NCBI GenBank assembly: GCA_949358305.1
Contig: OX442314.1
Span: 25,289,060-25,353,059 of the forward strand
Reading direction: 5' to 3'
Source of the DNA: Strigamia acuminata
Taxonomy: Eukaryota; Arthropoda; Chilopoda; Geophilomorpha; Linotaeniidae
DNA: 64,000 nucleotides
In this document: piece after piece, positions 1-13,600 of the stretch
Numbering within the stretch: the stretch's first letter is position 1
How the letters are laid out: every line of letters starts with the position of its first letter
Notes under the pieces: generated by a model
The model's input: only the letters and a program-made list of their open reading frames with translations
The model's database searches: none
What the model was told of the DNA's origin: nothing
Translations under genes and position numbers: made by a program

Positions 1-239
1 AAGCGACTGAGATCTTTCAGATCACTTCAACTCAGTCATCATGAGAGCTTTGAACAAGTGTAATGTAGTGGTTCAATGGGAAATCGCAAAATGTTTATCA
101 AAATACAAGAAACTTTGGTTATATGGGCAAAATATGGCGCAAACAGTTGAGAAAATTTTCATTTATGAATACCCCTTTAATGTTTGTGTTAATAATAAAT
201 TGAACATCTAGATTTGATTGAGAATGTGTACATATGTAG

Positions 240-1630
240 AATCTTGTGGTAACTCGAATTATGCATGGCTCCGTCAAAGCCCCAGTGTGGTTAGTTCCCT
301 CTCCGGTGTACCGAATCCCCGTATTTGTGGAAGTCTAACCGAAGCAGAAAGCATGGAATCATTAGCATCTTTAAGTTCGGTACGGTATATGTTAAATTAT
401 CATTTCTATTATTTTTATTTTAGATTTTTTAATTTTTAATTTTTAATTATTATTATTTTTTTTATTTTTTTTTTCATTTGTAGGTCCATTCACAGTTACA
501 ACATGCACGCGCAAATAGTTTAACCCCGGCTCGATTACTGCTTCATCAACGAGAAATTAATGCTAGTACGGGTCCGCGATTAGCACGATCCAATAGTATT
601 CGTTCGACTAAATCTGAAAAACTATACCCGTCCATGATGCAACGATCAGGCGATATAGATAATTTTCTTTCTGGTCCCTTGTCAGTGTCCACCCATAGTT
701 CACCACATAAGGAACTTAGGCATCATCATCACACTAGTCAGCCCACGTCCCCTACACTTACTCACCAAGTAGGATTGGTTTTATTGCACCGTTTATTCAT
801 TTTTTTGATTTTTTACTTTTGTTTGTTGGTTCTAATATTTAATGTTTGACTTTTAGAGTAACTCTAGTTACGGTTATGCCGTTTCTACCGCGTCAAGTTC
901 AGTTCCAGCTGCCACGATGATTTCGCCGTATATGGGGAGTTTATTGTCGAAAATAAACGTCAAAGATGGAGATTGTGAGAAATAAATATTGATGCATTTT
1001 ATGTGTTTATAATTGTTTTTTTTTTTTAATTTTTTTAGTGCATGGATCATCATTATCGTTAGGCTCAACTAATTCATCGATATATTCAACGGTAATTGTA
1101 TTTTATTAACTGAAAATGTGTGATTTCATGCTCCGAAGGACTTTTAGTTGATAAAATGCATTTATGTTGTGCAATTATAGTCATTTTTTCAGAAAAAAAG
1201 AAATTTTGTGTGAAAAATTGACTTTTGACAGAAAAATAATGCGATATGCCGATATGTGTGTTGTAATTTTGCTGAGTTGAGTTTTAACTTATCCAAAACA
1301 AGTACAGCCGTACAGGCTATTCGCATTTCTCATTCTAATTTATGAAGTTATTTAATTTTGCATCTGCTTCGGTGGTCTTAACTTATTAATTTGAGCAAGA
1401 AAGAAGAAAGAAAAAGCAATTAAAAACTGAATTTTAAGCAGGGTTTGCAAATTTGTGCGCAATATGCAGAGAATTGCAAATATGATCGATCAAACTTTAT
1501 TGTTACGTGATTAAATAGAAGGCGCATTCATTAATTCATTTAAAGTTATTTATATTTTTTAAACCAGTCTTAATGTAAAATTAAAAAAAAAATAGATAAA
1601 AATGTATTATTCATAAACTGTTTATTTATT

Positions 1631-1661
<31 letters not shown>

Positions 1662-4600
1662 TTATTTTCTTTAATTTCTAGGTCGACGATAAAAACAATC
1701 ACGAAATTCACAAACTGCGTCGAGAACTGATCGAAGCTCACGACAAAGTTCAGAATTTGACATCACAACTGAGTGGAAATGTAAGTTTCAAAAAAAAAAT
1801 AATCACATAATTTATTGGTATATTTTTTTAAAAAAAATTAAAAATTACATTTAAATAAATAAAATTATAATCGGAATTGCTAATGAACAATTCCAGCATA
1901 AATTGGTTACAAATCGGCTTACGTAACCACATAACAACTCTGCATATTTTTTGTTGCGATTTTCTCTGCATTTTTTGTTTTATTTTTAAACTTTGCGCAT
2001 AATGGCATTAATAGTACCTGTCGTCCTTCAGTATCAATGACACGTGCAGATTGCAAAGATGGCCTTATATGAGAAATTAATAGGTATGAATTTTAAGTAG
2101 CACTTGGAAAGTACAAATAATACTCTACTCGAGAACTTGATATTAATTTTGTTTGTTACAAAAGATAATTAAAAAAAAAATTGGAAAAAATCCAAAATAC
2201 TCTTAAAAGGTAACATTAGACGGTGTGGCTAATAACTCAGGCAATCCTTGGGTTTGAATTAGCTTGTAAAGTTTATCTTAATGGTGAACATTCGCCTTAC
2301 TTTTGAGTTTTATCGTTTCCTTTTGACCACGGTAAAACACTAAAAGGTTTCTTTTCGAATTTGCTGCTTAAATTAGAGTTTAATCAGATGGTTAGTTGAA
2401 GTGGTGGAATTTTCAAGGAAGGATGTAGATTTTTTTTTATTTTTTTTTTTTACTTTTTTATTTTTGAGAATAAAATTTTCTTCAAATGAACAGTTTTGAA
2501 GAAAAAATTAAAGTATGGAAGAAAAAATTGGAAATTGTGAATAATTTTGAAAAAGTAATGGAAAAATATGACAAATTTTAGAAAATTTTGATAAATCATG
2601 AGATATTTTTAAGTATTTTTTGTAGACGGGCACAGGTGGGTCCACCAAAAAGTACTCTGTTAGAGTTTTAGCATTTCCAGGTATTAGATGGGTCCCAAAG
2701 GAATGCCCGGTCTAGAGTTCCCTGTCTTATGAAAAATTGTGAAAAGTTGTAAAAAATTGTGCAAAATTTTGAAAATCCCGAAAAATCTCGAAAAATCGAG
2801 ATAAATCTTGCAAAATCGTGATAAATCTTGCAAATTCGTGATAAATCTTGTAAAATCGTGATAAATCTTGTAAAATCATGAAAAAAAATGTTTCAATTTG
2901 GCGGAAATACGGGAAAAATAGCATTTTCCACAAAGTAAAAATATAAAAACAAATTATATAAATCTTTTAGAAAAATAGCTGAGATTTGAATTTCCCTTTT
3001 GCTGCGACTCCGCTTGTATTTAAAGCGCCGCATAATGAAGTGAGGTCAGCAGGAGGTGTGGTTTCAACCTTGCCTGACTCATTTTCGAGGCAGCTGTTGA
3101 GATAAACACTGACTGAGAACTTATCTTTGAGACGAGCGCTACTTTTTGCCCTTTTCCATTTACACTGGATTCGCTTTCAAAATCGCCAGCTACCGCAAGC
3201 ACCAACCGACACTTTCATCACAGGACACAAAGTGAAATTTCAGTGATTTTTCCTCTCAAACAGTGCGCTATAGTGTGATGGCATTTGCCCTTGATCGCTC
3301 GCTCAGTGCGGAGTAATGGGAGCAGCATGCGAAAGTGTTTATGTTGTGACTATCAACTTAGTTGCTGTGTATTTGCAATGGCGTATCCTTTGAATTATTT
3401 TTTTTAAAAGTATTTTTCGCCTTTTCTTCGAGTTCATTTGCCTCGTGTAAATACGTGTGCTTGCACGCTTGTGTTGTTTAAAAAACACACACACAAGATA
3501 TGAAAATCAGCCACCGTGCAAATTGTAGCTGGAAACAATTGTTTCCTGTTTAATTTTGGAAACGGGGGACTGGTAATTGGTAAATGAATACAGCATAACC
3601 CCATTTGACTGGGATGGTGTGGAGTGTGCAACTAGGGTTGCTTGGCAACTGTTATAGTGCTGGCAATTGCTTGGGATAGATAATGGACGAGTTTGGAATG
3701 GAAATTAATGTTTTTATGGGTTTGATTCATTTGTTTGGAATGGGAGAAGTATTTGGAGAAAAAATTATTATGTTTTTGATGTTTATTTATGAGGTTTTTC
3801 GTGAAATTTATTTGTTTTATTTTATTTTATTTTTTTTTTTTTTTGGAATTTAATTTGGTGGGGAAAAAAAATTTTATATAAATTTGTCAATTTTTCAAGT
3901 CGTAAAGATTTGATTTCTTTTTATTTTTTGTTAACTGGGACGTTTTTTGTTTACCTGTGAGATTTCATAATCACAGTGTAGGGTTGGAGGTTCAGAGGGG
4001 TGAAAAAATGATAATAATAAGTCTCAATTTTGTCGGTTATTATGAAGAATGTGATTTCTTATTATTTTTTTTCTTTCGATGTGAATAAGGGGATTTTTTG
4101 GAGTCGGGACTGAAATATTTTTTAATTCTAGAATGATGAAATTTAAAATGTAAAAATTCTGAACTTGAAATGCTTGTCACGGGTGAGCTTTCCCAATTCC
4201 TAAATTTCAATTTTATTCCTCACCTGTTCTCATTCTTAATTTATGCGCGCGACCTTGTCGCGGTTTTCATTTTAACCTCATTTGTTAATTTGGGTCATGT
4301 GACAATCGATCAGCTGATCAATCGATCAGCTGACCGATTGTTATAAATATCGCGACGTGTCGATTTTCCGACACTTCGCGACCAACTACAATTTGGACCA
4401 CAAGTCAACTTTATTTTCGCATCTAATTTTCCAACCGTGCTCGTTCTAACTCCCACCTTTTTATCCACCCGGTGACATTCGAAGCCCCCATTTGAGCTAC
4501 CGAATTATCTGGATTTAGTCGATTTATTTCGTCCTAAACACATTTCGATAACACGAATCGAGTCGCAATAAATTTCAACGGAATTGGAGATTTCTAAATG

Positions 4601-7600
4601 ACCGACACCCACGTTGAAGGTCATTCGTTTTGAAGAAATATCCGCGAACCTGCGAATGCGTGTTCAACACATGCATTGTTTGTAACGACAGCGTTATATG
4701 CTGAATAAGAATTTCTGAATAACAAAAAAAAATTTGAAAATGATGACTAATGGTCAGTTTGGTGTCACGAAAGGCGCTCGATTTTCTGAACTGTAATTTG
4801 CTAGTGCAGCTGTAACGTATTTAATAATCGTTAGGGTTAGGGTTAGGTCTTTGAGTTTTGGTTTTGCCTCGTTTTGGGTTCTATTTTCTAAAGTTTTATG
4901 TGTAAAACAAACAAGAAATTAACAAAAATCTACGAATTTATTTTAAAATTCAATAAATTCAATTTTTTATTTAAAAAAAAAAAATCTGATTATATATTTG
5001 GGTAGAAATTGGCTTTCAATTTGTTGCCGGTATCCACCCACAACCTACGTCATTTATGACGTAATAATAACCATCCTCTGCTACCAATTGGTTCCAAATG
5101 TATAATCAACTTTACCATTGGGGGCCCCTATTCACAGCTACTTTTGGGGCCCCATTGTCGTACCGGGAATAAAAAATAAAAATTACTGATCAAGCATCAT
5201 GAATGTTGCTTCTTAACACTGTAAATTTCAGATAACAACAATGTCAGGAACATACAGTTTCATTTTTAACATGGTACCAGAACCGGGCAATGTGTGCACG
5301 CTTCCCCGAACGACTGCACGTAAAAATGGCCACAATTCAATGTGCAAAGCATCGGCTGTGAGTGTGCTTGATTTACCAGCTGCCAGGGAATATGATGGAA
5401 ATAGTGTAGTGACGGCAAGCCGATCCCTACACAGACTCAACAGTCAGTGGAGCCCGCAAATGGAACCTTTGTACGAAGTTCCAGTCGGCTTGCGCTTCAG
5501 ACCGCACCGCGACATCCCATGGTGGGAAATCGCAACCAGAAAAAGAAGACATCAGTCGTGTCCGTTTACAAACCATTCATCTATTTTAGACACACTTAAT
5601 AAATCTGAAGATAAATATGTATGTTTTTATATTTTTTTTTATTTATTTATATTTATATATTTTTTTTTGTTTTGTTTTTTGTTTTGTTTTATTTTCGTGT
5701 GGGTTGAATGACTGGAATTTTGTAGTAGAATCTAGTTGTCAAGGATCTGTCAGTTTTGGGAAATGAAAAGTTGAAGGGCCCAACCAGTCAGTCAGGCAGG
5801 CAGCTATAGCTAGCTAGCCCACCCCAGGTTCCCCTCTTTGGGGAAGAATGTAACTTATCAGCTGCTCGGTTCCCCCTTTTATATAGACGAGAAGCGCAGT
5901 CCCCATTTCCAGTCTAAAAGTTTGTTTGGCCTGTTCACAACTCGAGTTTGTCGGGTTTAATTTTGCTCAAATTTTTACTTTAAAAATGTGGTAAGTCGGG
6001 TTTTATTTTGGGAGTGACAATTTTTTTTTAAAATTTTATATTTGATATGCATTTTTAAATTTTTAAAAAAAATTTTTTTTACTTTTTTTATTTATTTATT
6101 TTCTTTTTTAAAAAAAATTGCTTTTAATAGCAACTTGGCAATTTGTTTGTTCGCACTTGTCTGTATTGTTTTTATTTGTGTTTTGAATGGTGTTTTTAAC
6201 TTTAGTGGTGCAGCAAATATCTACACGAAAACATAAATTCCAAAGGTCTTTTTTTATAAAAAAAAAAAAAAAAAAAAAAAAGGAATGACAGATGCCATCT
6301 TAGTATATGCAAAGAACGGAAAATAATCAAATACGGTATTTTACCGATTAAGAGTCGCTCTCGAATAGTAGCCGCGGCTGGGACACCAAGAATACCGTAT
6401 TTTTGCAAAAGTACGGTATTGGTTTCGTATTTAACCTGACGAAAGATGAACGTACGCTTCGTTCGTGACGTTCAGACTTCATTTGTAACATTAACCAAAT
6501 GTAACAAACGAAAAACTAAAATTGCTGACAAAAATGGCAGTTTTGAATAAGAGCCGAGGCTGTTAATCGATAAAATACGGTATTTGTTTTGCTTTATTCT
6601 TGATGCTAAAATCAAACTGAAAAATCTTTGTTTGCACACACATGAAATAATAAGATTTAATGACACTATTCACTAGTGTGCAATAAAAGACTTTTGAGTG
6701 TGTAAAAAATGGAATTTTGTGTTTGAATTTGGCATCAAGATGCTGGTTTGTAGTTAGTGCTGAAAAAATAACTCCACCAGTGCATTCACACACATTAGCT
6801 TAAAATTAAAACTTAATCTCGTAGTTATGAAGTGATGAATTCACATGGTCAAGATGAATCAAGAGCATGTTTAAACTGATAAAGCCAAGTGGATAAAATC
6901 ATGCCATTAACTTTGCCTACTTAAATCTATACTTAAAGAGCTATAATACACAAGGATCTAGCTTCTCATTGGCTGAAGCCTAATCTGTAGACCCATGTGT
7001 GAGTGTGAATGCACCTTCTTCAGCACTTAAACCAAGCCAAACTTCTTGGAACAAGGAAGCAGCAAAATGATGTTTTTTGAAAAATCGTTCATTCTAAGAA
7101 ATTTAATTTTCTAGAATTTCAGCTCATACTAAAAAATTACTATAAAATTTTTTTAAAAAATGTTTAATATCTTCTATTCTGATTTTTTATTGCTTTCTTT
7201 AATGAATAGGTGTCATTTAAGGTAAATAGAAGCATCGGATTACTCAGCTTTTATCGATGTTAGATGATATATTTAAAGATGCTTGTCTAGTCAGTTTCGC
7301 TACTGAAATAAAGTGATGACTCAAGCCTTTGATGCCGTCTGCTGTTTTACTATTTTTGTTTATCACATAAAGATGTTTGGTTTATTTTCAATTTGTTTTG
7401 TGTTGCAATAATGGTGTACACGTTTGCATTGTTTGAAAGCATGGGATCCGGAATGGTAAGATGTGTATTTGTATTTGAGCTGAAATGCGAAGATTTGGTT
7501 TTGGTTTGTTTGATTTTTCTCGAATGTTTTACGTGTTGCTATTAAGTGATGCATTCAAGCATTTCGCTTCGCTTGTTTATTTATAGGCTCACGTTGTTGC

Positions 7601-10600
7601 CGCTTTTGAACAGTCTCTTTCAAATATGACATGCCGCCTACAAACTTTGACTGCCAATGCTGAGCAGAAAGTAAATTACATTGCTTTTCCATTTCTATTT
7701 CGTGTGATTGTGTTTGTGTATGATTGTGGGGTTTGTCTGCTTGTTTTTTAATAATTTTTTTGTGTTGGTAGTGTAATTTCATGTTTTTTTTTTTTTTTTT
7801 TTAATTTTTTTTGGTTTCAAATTTATTGGTTTCGAAAAAGGACTGCGAGTTGGACGAACTGCGTTCGACCATAGATTCTCTGCGCAAAAGAAGTGTTGAC
7901 GCTGGACTGAATCCGACACATTTCCAAAGTACGCCCCATCTTACACCTCACTTAGTCCGAAGGCATACATTTAACAGTAGTAAAGATTCTGGTGAGATCA
8001 ACTAACAAACTAAAATATATTTTGATGTTTTGTGGTGTGGTGTCTTGGAATAATCCTACTGAACTGTTTTTGCATGTTTTTTATTGTTTTTGTTTTTATT
8101 TTTATTTTTTTATTTTTTTATTTTTGGAAAAATATGGAACATATTTGTATATACCGTAAATGGTCTCATTTGAGCAACTGAAACGTGCAAAAATGAATTT
8201 TAAGGCGTAAAATGCACTATTTATGTGCAAAATCTATTTTAATTATTTAATCTGGGTGTTCTATGAGAGTATTTACGATGTATATTTTTTTAATAACATT
8301 TTTAAAATTTTTTTTTATATATTATATTGCAGCAGTTCTACAGGAACACCGTATTAGTCGTCAGTTATCAACTGACAGTATGTCGAGCATTAATAGTGCA
8401 TCAAGCGCGTGCAGTGTTGCGAGTCAGACAAGCGGTAATTCGCAAAAAAGTAGCGACGCTTTTAATTTGAAAAAGAAGAAAAAGAAGGGTTGGGTAAGCG
8501 AATTAAAAAAAATATTTTTTTTGTTTTAAAGTTTAAATAAGTTTTATTGAAGTTAAATGTTTAATTTTTTGATTGAAATAGTTGAGAAGTTCGTTCAGCA
8601 AGGCTTTTTCAAGAAGTAAGAAAAATAAGAATGGTTCAGTATCGGATGTCGAAGATTTACGCCAGCTGCAGTCTGTTCCTAATTCTCCCTTGCTCAATTC
8701 GTCACACGCGGCCAACGGACAAGGGATGAAAGTGTCTCATTCATCATCAGCGTGAGTGAATTTAAGGACCCTTAAAGTCAAAAAATACAAAAAAAAAAAA
8801 AATTTAGTTTTAAAATAACTTTTCTTTGTATTTTTCAATTTTTTCAATTTTTTTTTTTTTAGTATTTATGATAAAAATGAGGAAGTTCCTGAGGTTCAAG
8901 AATTGCAGAAGCAATTACGCGAGAAAGATATGGTGTTGACGGATATTCGATTGGAGGCGTTGTCTTCGGCCCATCAGCTCGAATCGTTGAAGGAAACTGT
9001 AACTAAAATGAAGGTATAATTTTTGTCGTGCATATTTTTATGTACTTTGATCGATATTTATATATTTTATTACTTTGACAGTCGGAAATGAATAATTTAA
9101 AACACGATAACGAACGGCTTCAAAAGCTCGTTTCGACTAAATCGTTAACGTCGTCGCAGAGTTCGTTGCAAATAACAGACTCGCTCGACCATCGGTTAAG
9201 TGCATCTGAAATGTCAGCCCCATCGAGTGTTGGTGAGACTTTGGAAATATGTTTTATAAATTTTTTTTTTTTTCTAATATGTATAATTTTTTTTTTTTTA
9301 TAAAGATTTGTTGCTTGCTGACGCAGCAGATAAAAGTGGGAAGAAAGTTTCAATTTCGGTCTTGCTGGGTTGTCATGGCATTTATGAGAAATACATGAAG
9401 TCGGTTGAAGGTCAGCAAGTTGCAGAGATAATTATTGGAGGCATTTACATTAGCGGTAAAACAAAGTGGGATTTATTGGATTCTGCTGTCAGGAGAATTT
9501 TCAAGGTAATCAATTTTATTTTTATATTTGTTAATATATTTTTTTTTAAATATTTTAATATATAAATTTTTTTTAAAGGAATATGTGTTGAGGGTCGATC
9601 CAGTCTCGAATTTAGGCTTAAATGCTGAGAGCGTAATTAGTTACCATATTGGTGAAGTTACACGTTCGAAAGGTCGATTTGATTGATATAATTATATTAT
9701 ATATTTTATTTTAATTTTAAATTTAATTTTAGATTCTGACATTCCCGATTTGCTACCGTGTGGTTACATAATAGGCAACGATGCGAATATTCGCATAGTT
9801 TTGAAAGGGACTAAACAAAATAGCGTGGATGCGTTGGCATTTGAAACACTCATACCGAAATCGATAATTCAAAGGTACATTTCTCTGCTTTCGGAACACC
9901 GGAGAATTATTTTGTGTGGACCCAGTGGAACTGGGAAGACATATTTGGCAGAGCGATTGTCTGAGTTTTTGGTGTTGAGGTGAGAATGAAAAAAATTTTT
10001 TTTTTTAATTTAAAATTTGAATAATTTTTAATTTTGTGATCAGGTCTGGTAAGGATTTAACACCGGGAGTTATAGCTACGTTTAGTGTCGATCATAAATC
10101 GGCTAAGGAGCTTAGACAATACTTATCGAATGTAGCGGAACAGTGCGAAAGCAGCAATCCATCAGAATTACCAAGTGTAATCATATTGGATAATTTACAT
10201 CACGTGGGTTCACTTGGTGAGGTATTCAATGGATTTCTTAATGCCAAATATCAAAAGTGGTATGTTTTGTTTGTCACTACGGTTTTAGTGATTTTATTTG
10301 TATTATATAGGTTTTTCTTTTTCTTGTAGTCCTTATATTATTGGAACAATGAATCAAACCACATGTTCAACTACAAATTTACAACTCCACCATAATTTTA
10401 GGTTGGTTTTACTACAAATAAGGCTCACTGCTCTCACATCTTTTAAGTCCTTTATAAATATTTTAGAAACCCAGTCGAAATCTTGTAAATCTTTTAGAAA
10501 CCTATTATAAATCTTGTATATCTTTTAGAAACCCATTATAAATCTTGTAAATCTTTTAGAAACCCATTATAAATCTTGTAAATCTTTTAGAAACCCAGTA

Positions 10601-13600
10601 GAAATCTTGTAAATTTTTTAGAAACCCCGTAGAAATCTTGTAAATCTTTTAGAAACCCAGTAGAAATCTTATAATCTTTTAGAACCCAGTATAAATTTTG
10701 TAAATCTTTTAGAAATCCATTAGAAATCTTGTAAATCTTTTAGAACCTTATTAGAAATCTTGTAATTGTAAATCAATTAGAAATCCGTTAAAACCCGTGT
10801 AATTTGCTTAGAAATTCGTTAAAGCCCCTGTAAATTAATTAGAAATCCGTTAAAACCCTTGTAATTTGCTTAGAAATTCGTTAAAGCCCTTGTAAATTAA
10901 TTAGAAATCCGTTAAAATCTTTGTAAATCAATTAGAAATCCGTTAAAACCCTTGTACCGTACTGCCTCGATTTAACGCCGGTCGTATCTAAACGCCGGCT
11001 CCTGATTAAGCGCCGGGCAAACTGAGGACGAAATGGCAATAAACGCCGGCCTTAAATGAACGCCGGGTTTGTTTAAACGCCGGGTTGAAACGTTTTTTAA
11101 ACGTTTTGAGAGGTCTTTTGGTCGAAACATCGAAGAATAGCTAGCAATGAGTGGCTTTCCAATTTTTTTTTTCGGGTAGACGCCCGGCGCGAATAATCGC
11201 CGGGCTTTGAATGAACGCCGGGGGGGTCAACTAGAAAAAATGAATAAACGCCCCGGCGTTAAATCGAGGCAGTACGGTAAATCAATTAGAAATGCGTTAA
11301 AACCCGTTTAAACCGATTAGAAATCCGTTAAAATCTTTGTAAATCAATAAGAAATCCGTTAAAACCCTTGCAAATCGACTAGAAATCCGTTAAAACCCTT
11401 GCAAATCAACTAGAAATCCATTATCCATTATTTTTGTAATGTTGCCTATGCTGTCAGAAATGAAATTCTACATGTAACCCTCTAGGTGGATATTATGTGC
11501 CAATCACATGGAGCCAGTAAAGGGATTTTTAGGTCGGTATTTGCGAAGGAAGTTGATCGAGCACGAGGTGACGTCGGCAGAAAGCAACAACGACCTGACC
11601 AAAGTAGTGGACTGGATGTCCAAAGTGTGGCAGCACCTCAACAAGTTCCTAGAAACTCACAGTTCGTCAGATGTGACAATAGGTAAAATCTAATAAATTT
11701 AAATTAAATTAAAATCAATTTTGAATTTTGAATTTTGAATTTTGAATTTTGAATGGCATTTTACAGGGCCTAGACTCTTCTTGTCTTGTCCCAACGATAT
11801 ATCTTCGTCCCAAGTATGGTTTACCGATTTATGGAATTACTCCGTAGTGCCTTATTTACTCGATGCTATTAGGGAAGGTTTACAGGTAAAGAGATTTACA
11901 CTGAGCTGGTGTGATTTGACGCGAGTTAATGTGGTTTGCAATATTGTGTTGTAGTTATACGGTAGAAGAGCACCATGGGAAGATCCTGCTGCTTGGGTTT
12001 TGGAATCATATCCTTGGCCTCCAGGATCGCCCCCGTCAGATTGGCCATCTCTTCTGCGGTTACGGCCAGAAGATGTTGGTTATGATGGAAATTTGGGACC
12101 AAGCTCTGGCAATCCGAAATCTGCTCACGGGACTGGCAACGAAACTGATCCATTGGTAGAATACTCATTTTGAACCACGTGCATTTAAAGCTTCTGTTTT
12201 TGACTGGTTTTCGTATTTCCCTAAACAGAATGGGCACCTAAAACACCCTCACAATTTTTTAGTGTTCTCGATCAATTTAGACATTTATTTTAGTCATTTT
12301 GTTCAACACAGATATTGAATTCAGTCATTTTTGGTCAATTTAGACATTGAATTCAGTCATTTTTGGTCAATTTAGACATTGAATTCAGTCATTTTTGGTC
12401 AATTTAGACATTGAATTCAGTCATTTTTGGTCAATTTAGACATTGAATTCAGTCATTTTTGGTCAATTTAGACATTGAATTCAGTCATTTTTGGTCAATT
12501 TAGACATTGAATTCAGTCATTTTTGGTCAATTTAGACATTGAATTCAGTCATTTTTGGTCAATTTAGACATTGAATTCAGTCATTTTTGGTCAATTTAGA
12601 CATTGAATTCAGTCATTTTTGGTCAATTTAGACATTGAATTCAGTCATTTTTGGTCAATTTAGACATTGAATTCAGTCATTTTTGGTCAATTTAGACATT
12701 GAATTCAGTCATTTTTGGTCAATTTAGACATTGAATTCAGTCATTTTTGGTCAATTTAGACATTGAATTCAGTCATTTTTGGTCAATTTAGACATTGAAT
12801 TCAGTCATTTTTGGTCAATTTAGACATTGAATTCAGTCATTTTTGGTCAATTTAGACATTGAATTCAGTCATTTTTGGTCAATTTAGACATTGAATTCAG
12901 TCATTTTTGGTCAATTTAGACATTGAATTCAGTCATTTTTGGTCAATTTAGACATTGAATTCAGTCATTTTTGGTCAATTTAGACATTGAATTCAGTCAT
13001 TTTTGGTCAATTTAGACATTGAATTCAGTCATTTTTGGTCAATTTAGACATTGAATTCAGTCATTTTTGGTCAATTTAGACATTGAATTCAGTCATTTTT
13101 GGTCAATTTAGACATTGAATTCAGTCATTTTTGGTCAATTTAGACATTGAATTCAGTCATTTTTGGTCAATTTAGACATTGAATTCAGTCATTTTTGGTC
13201 AATTTAGACATTGAATTCAGTCATTTTTGGTCAATTTAGACATTGAATTCAGTCATTTTTGGTCAATTTAGACATTGAATTCAGTCATTTTTGGTCAATT
13301 TAGACATTGAATTCAGTCATTTTTGGTCAATTTAGACATTGAATTCAGTCATTTTTGGTCAATTTAGACATTGAATTCAGTCATTTTTGGTCAATTTAGA
13401 CATTGAATTCAGTCATTTTTGGTCAATTTAGACATTGAATTCAGTCATTTTTGGTCAATTTAGACATTGAATTCAGTCATTTTTGGTCAATTTAGACATT
13501 GAATTCAGTCATTTTTGGTCAATTTAGACATTGAATTCAGTCATTTTTGGTCAATTTAGACATTGAATTCAGTCATTTTTGGTCAATTTAGACATTGAAT

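Larger units (their letters stand above)
1781..5231 (+). other. Large NAV intron, first part
   Basis: No recognised coding exon. It holds AT-rich runs, a 20-bp minisatellite (about 2800-2885), a comparatively GC-rich unique stretch at about 3000-3350, a candidate TATA promoter near 4342, a short TTAGGG run at 4831-4847 and a palindrome-rich block at 5046-5153. A (TTTA)n microsatellite lies just upstream in the previous intron, at about 1620-1665. Confidence 0.7.

Noticed and set aside
8263-8529. Independent ORF containing the AVLQEHRIS segment
   Set aside because: It is the NAV exon 8333-8493 read through its introns.
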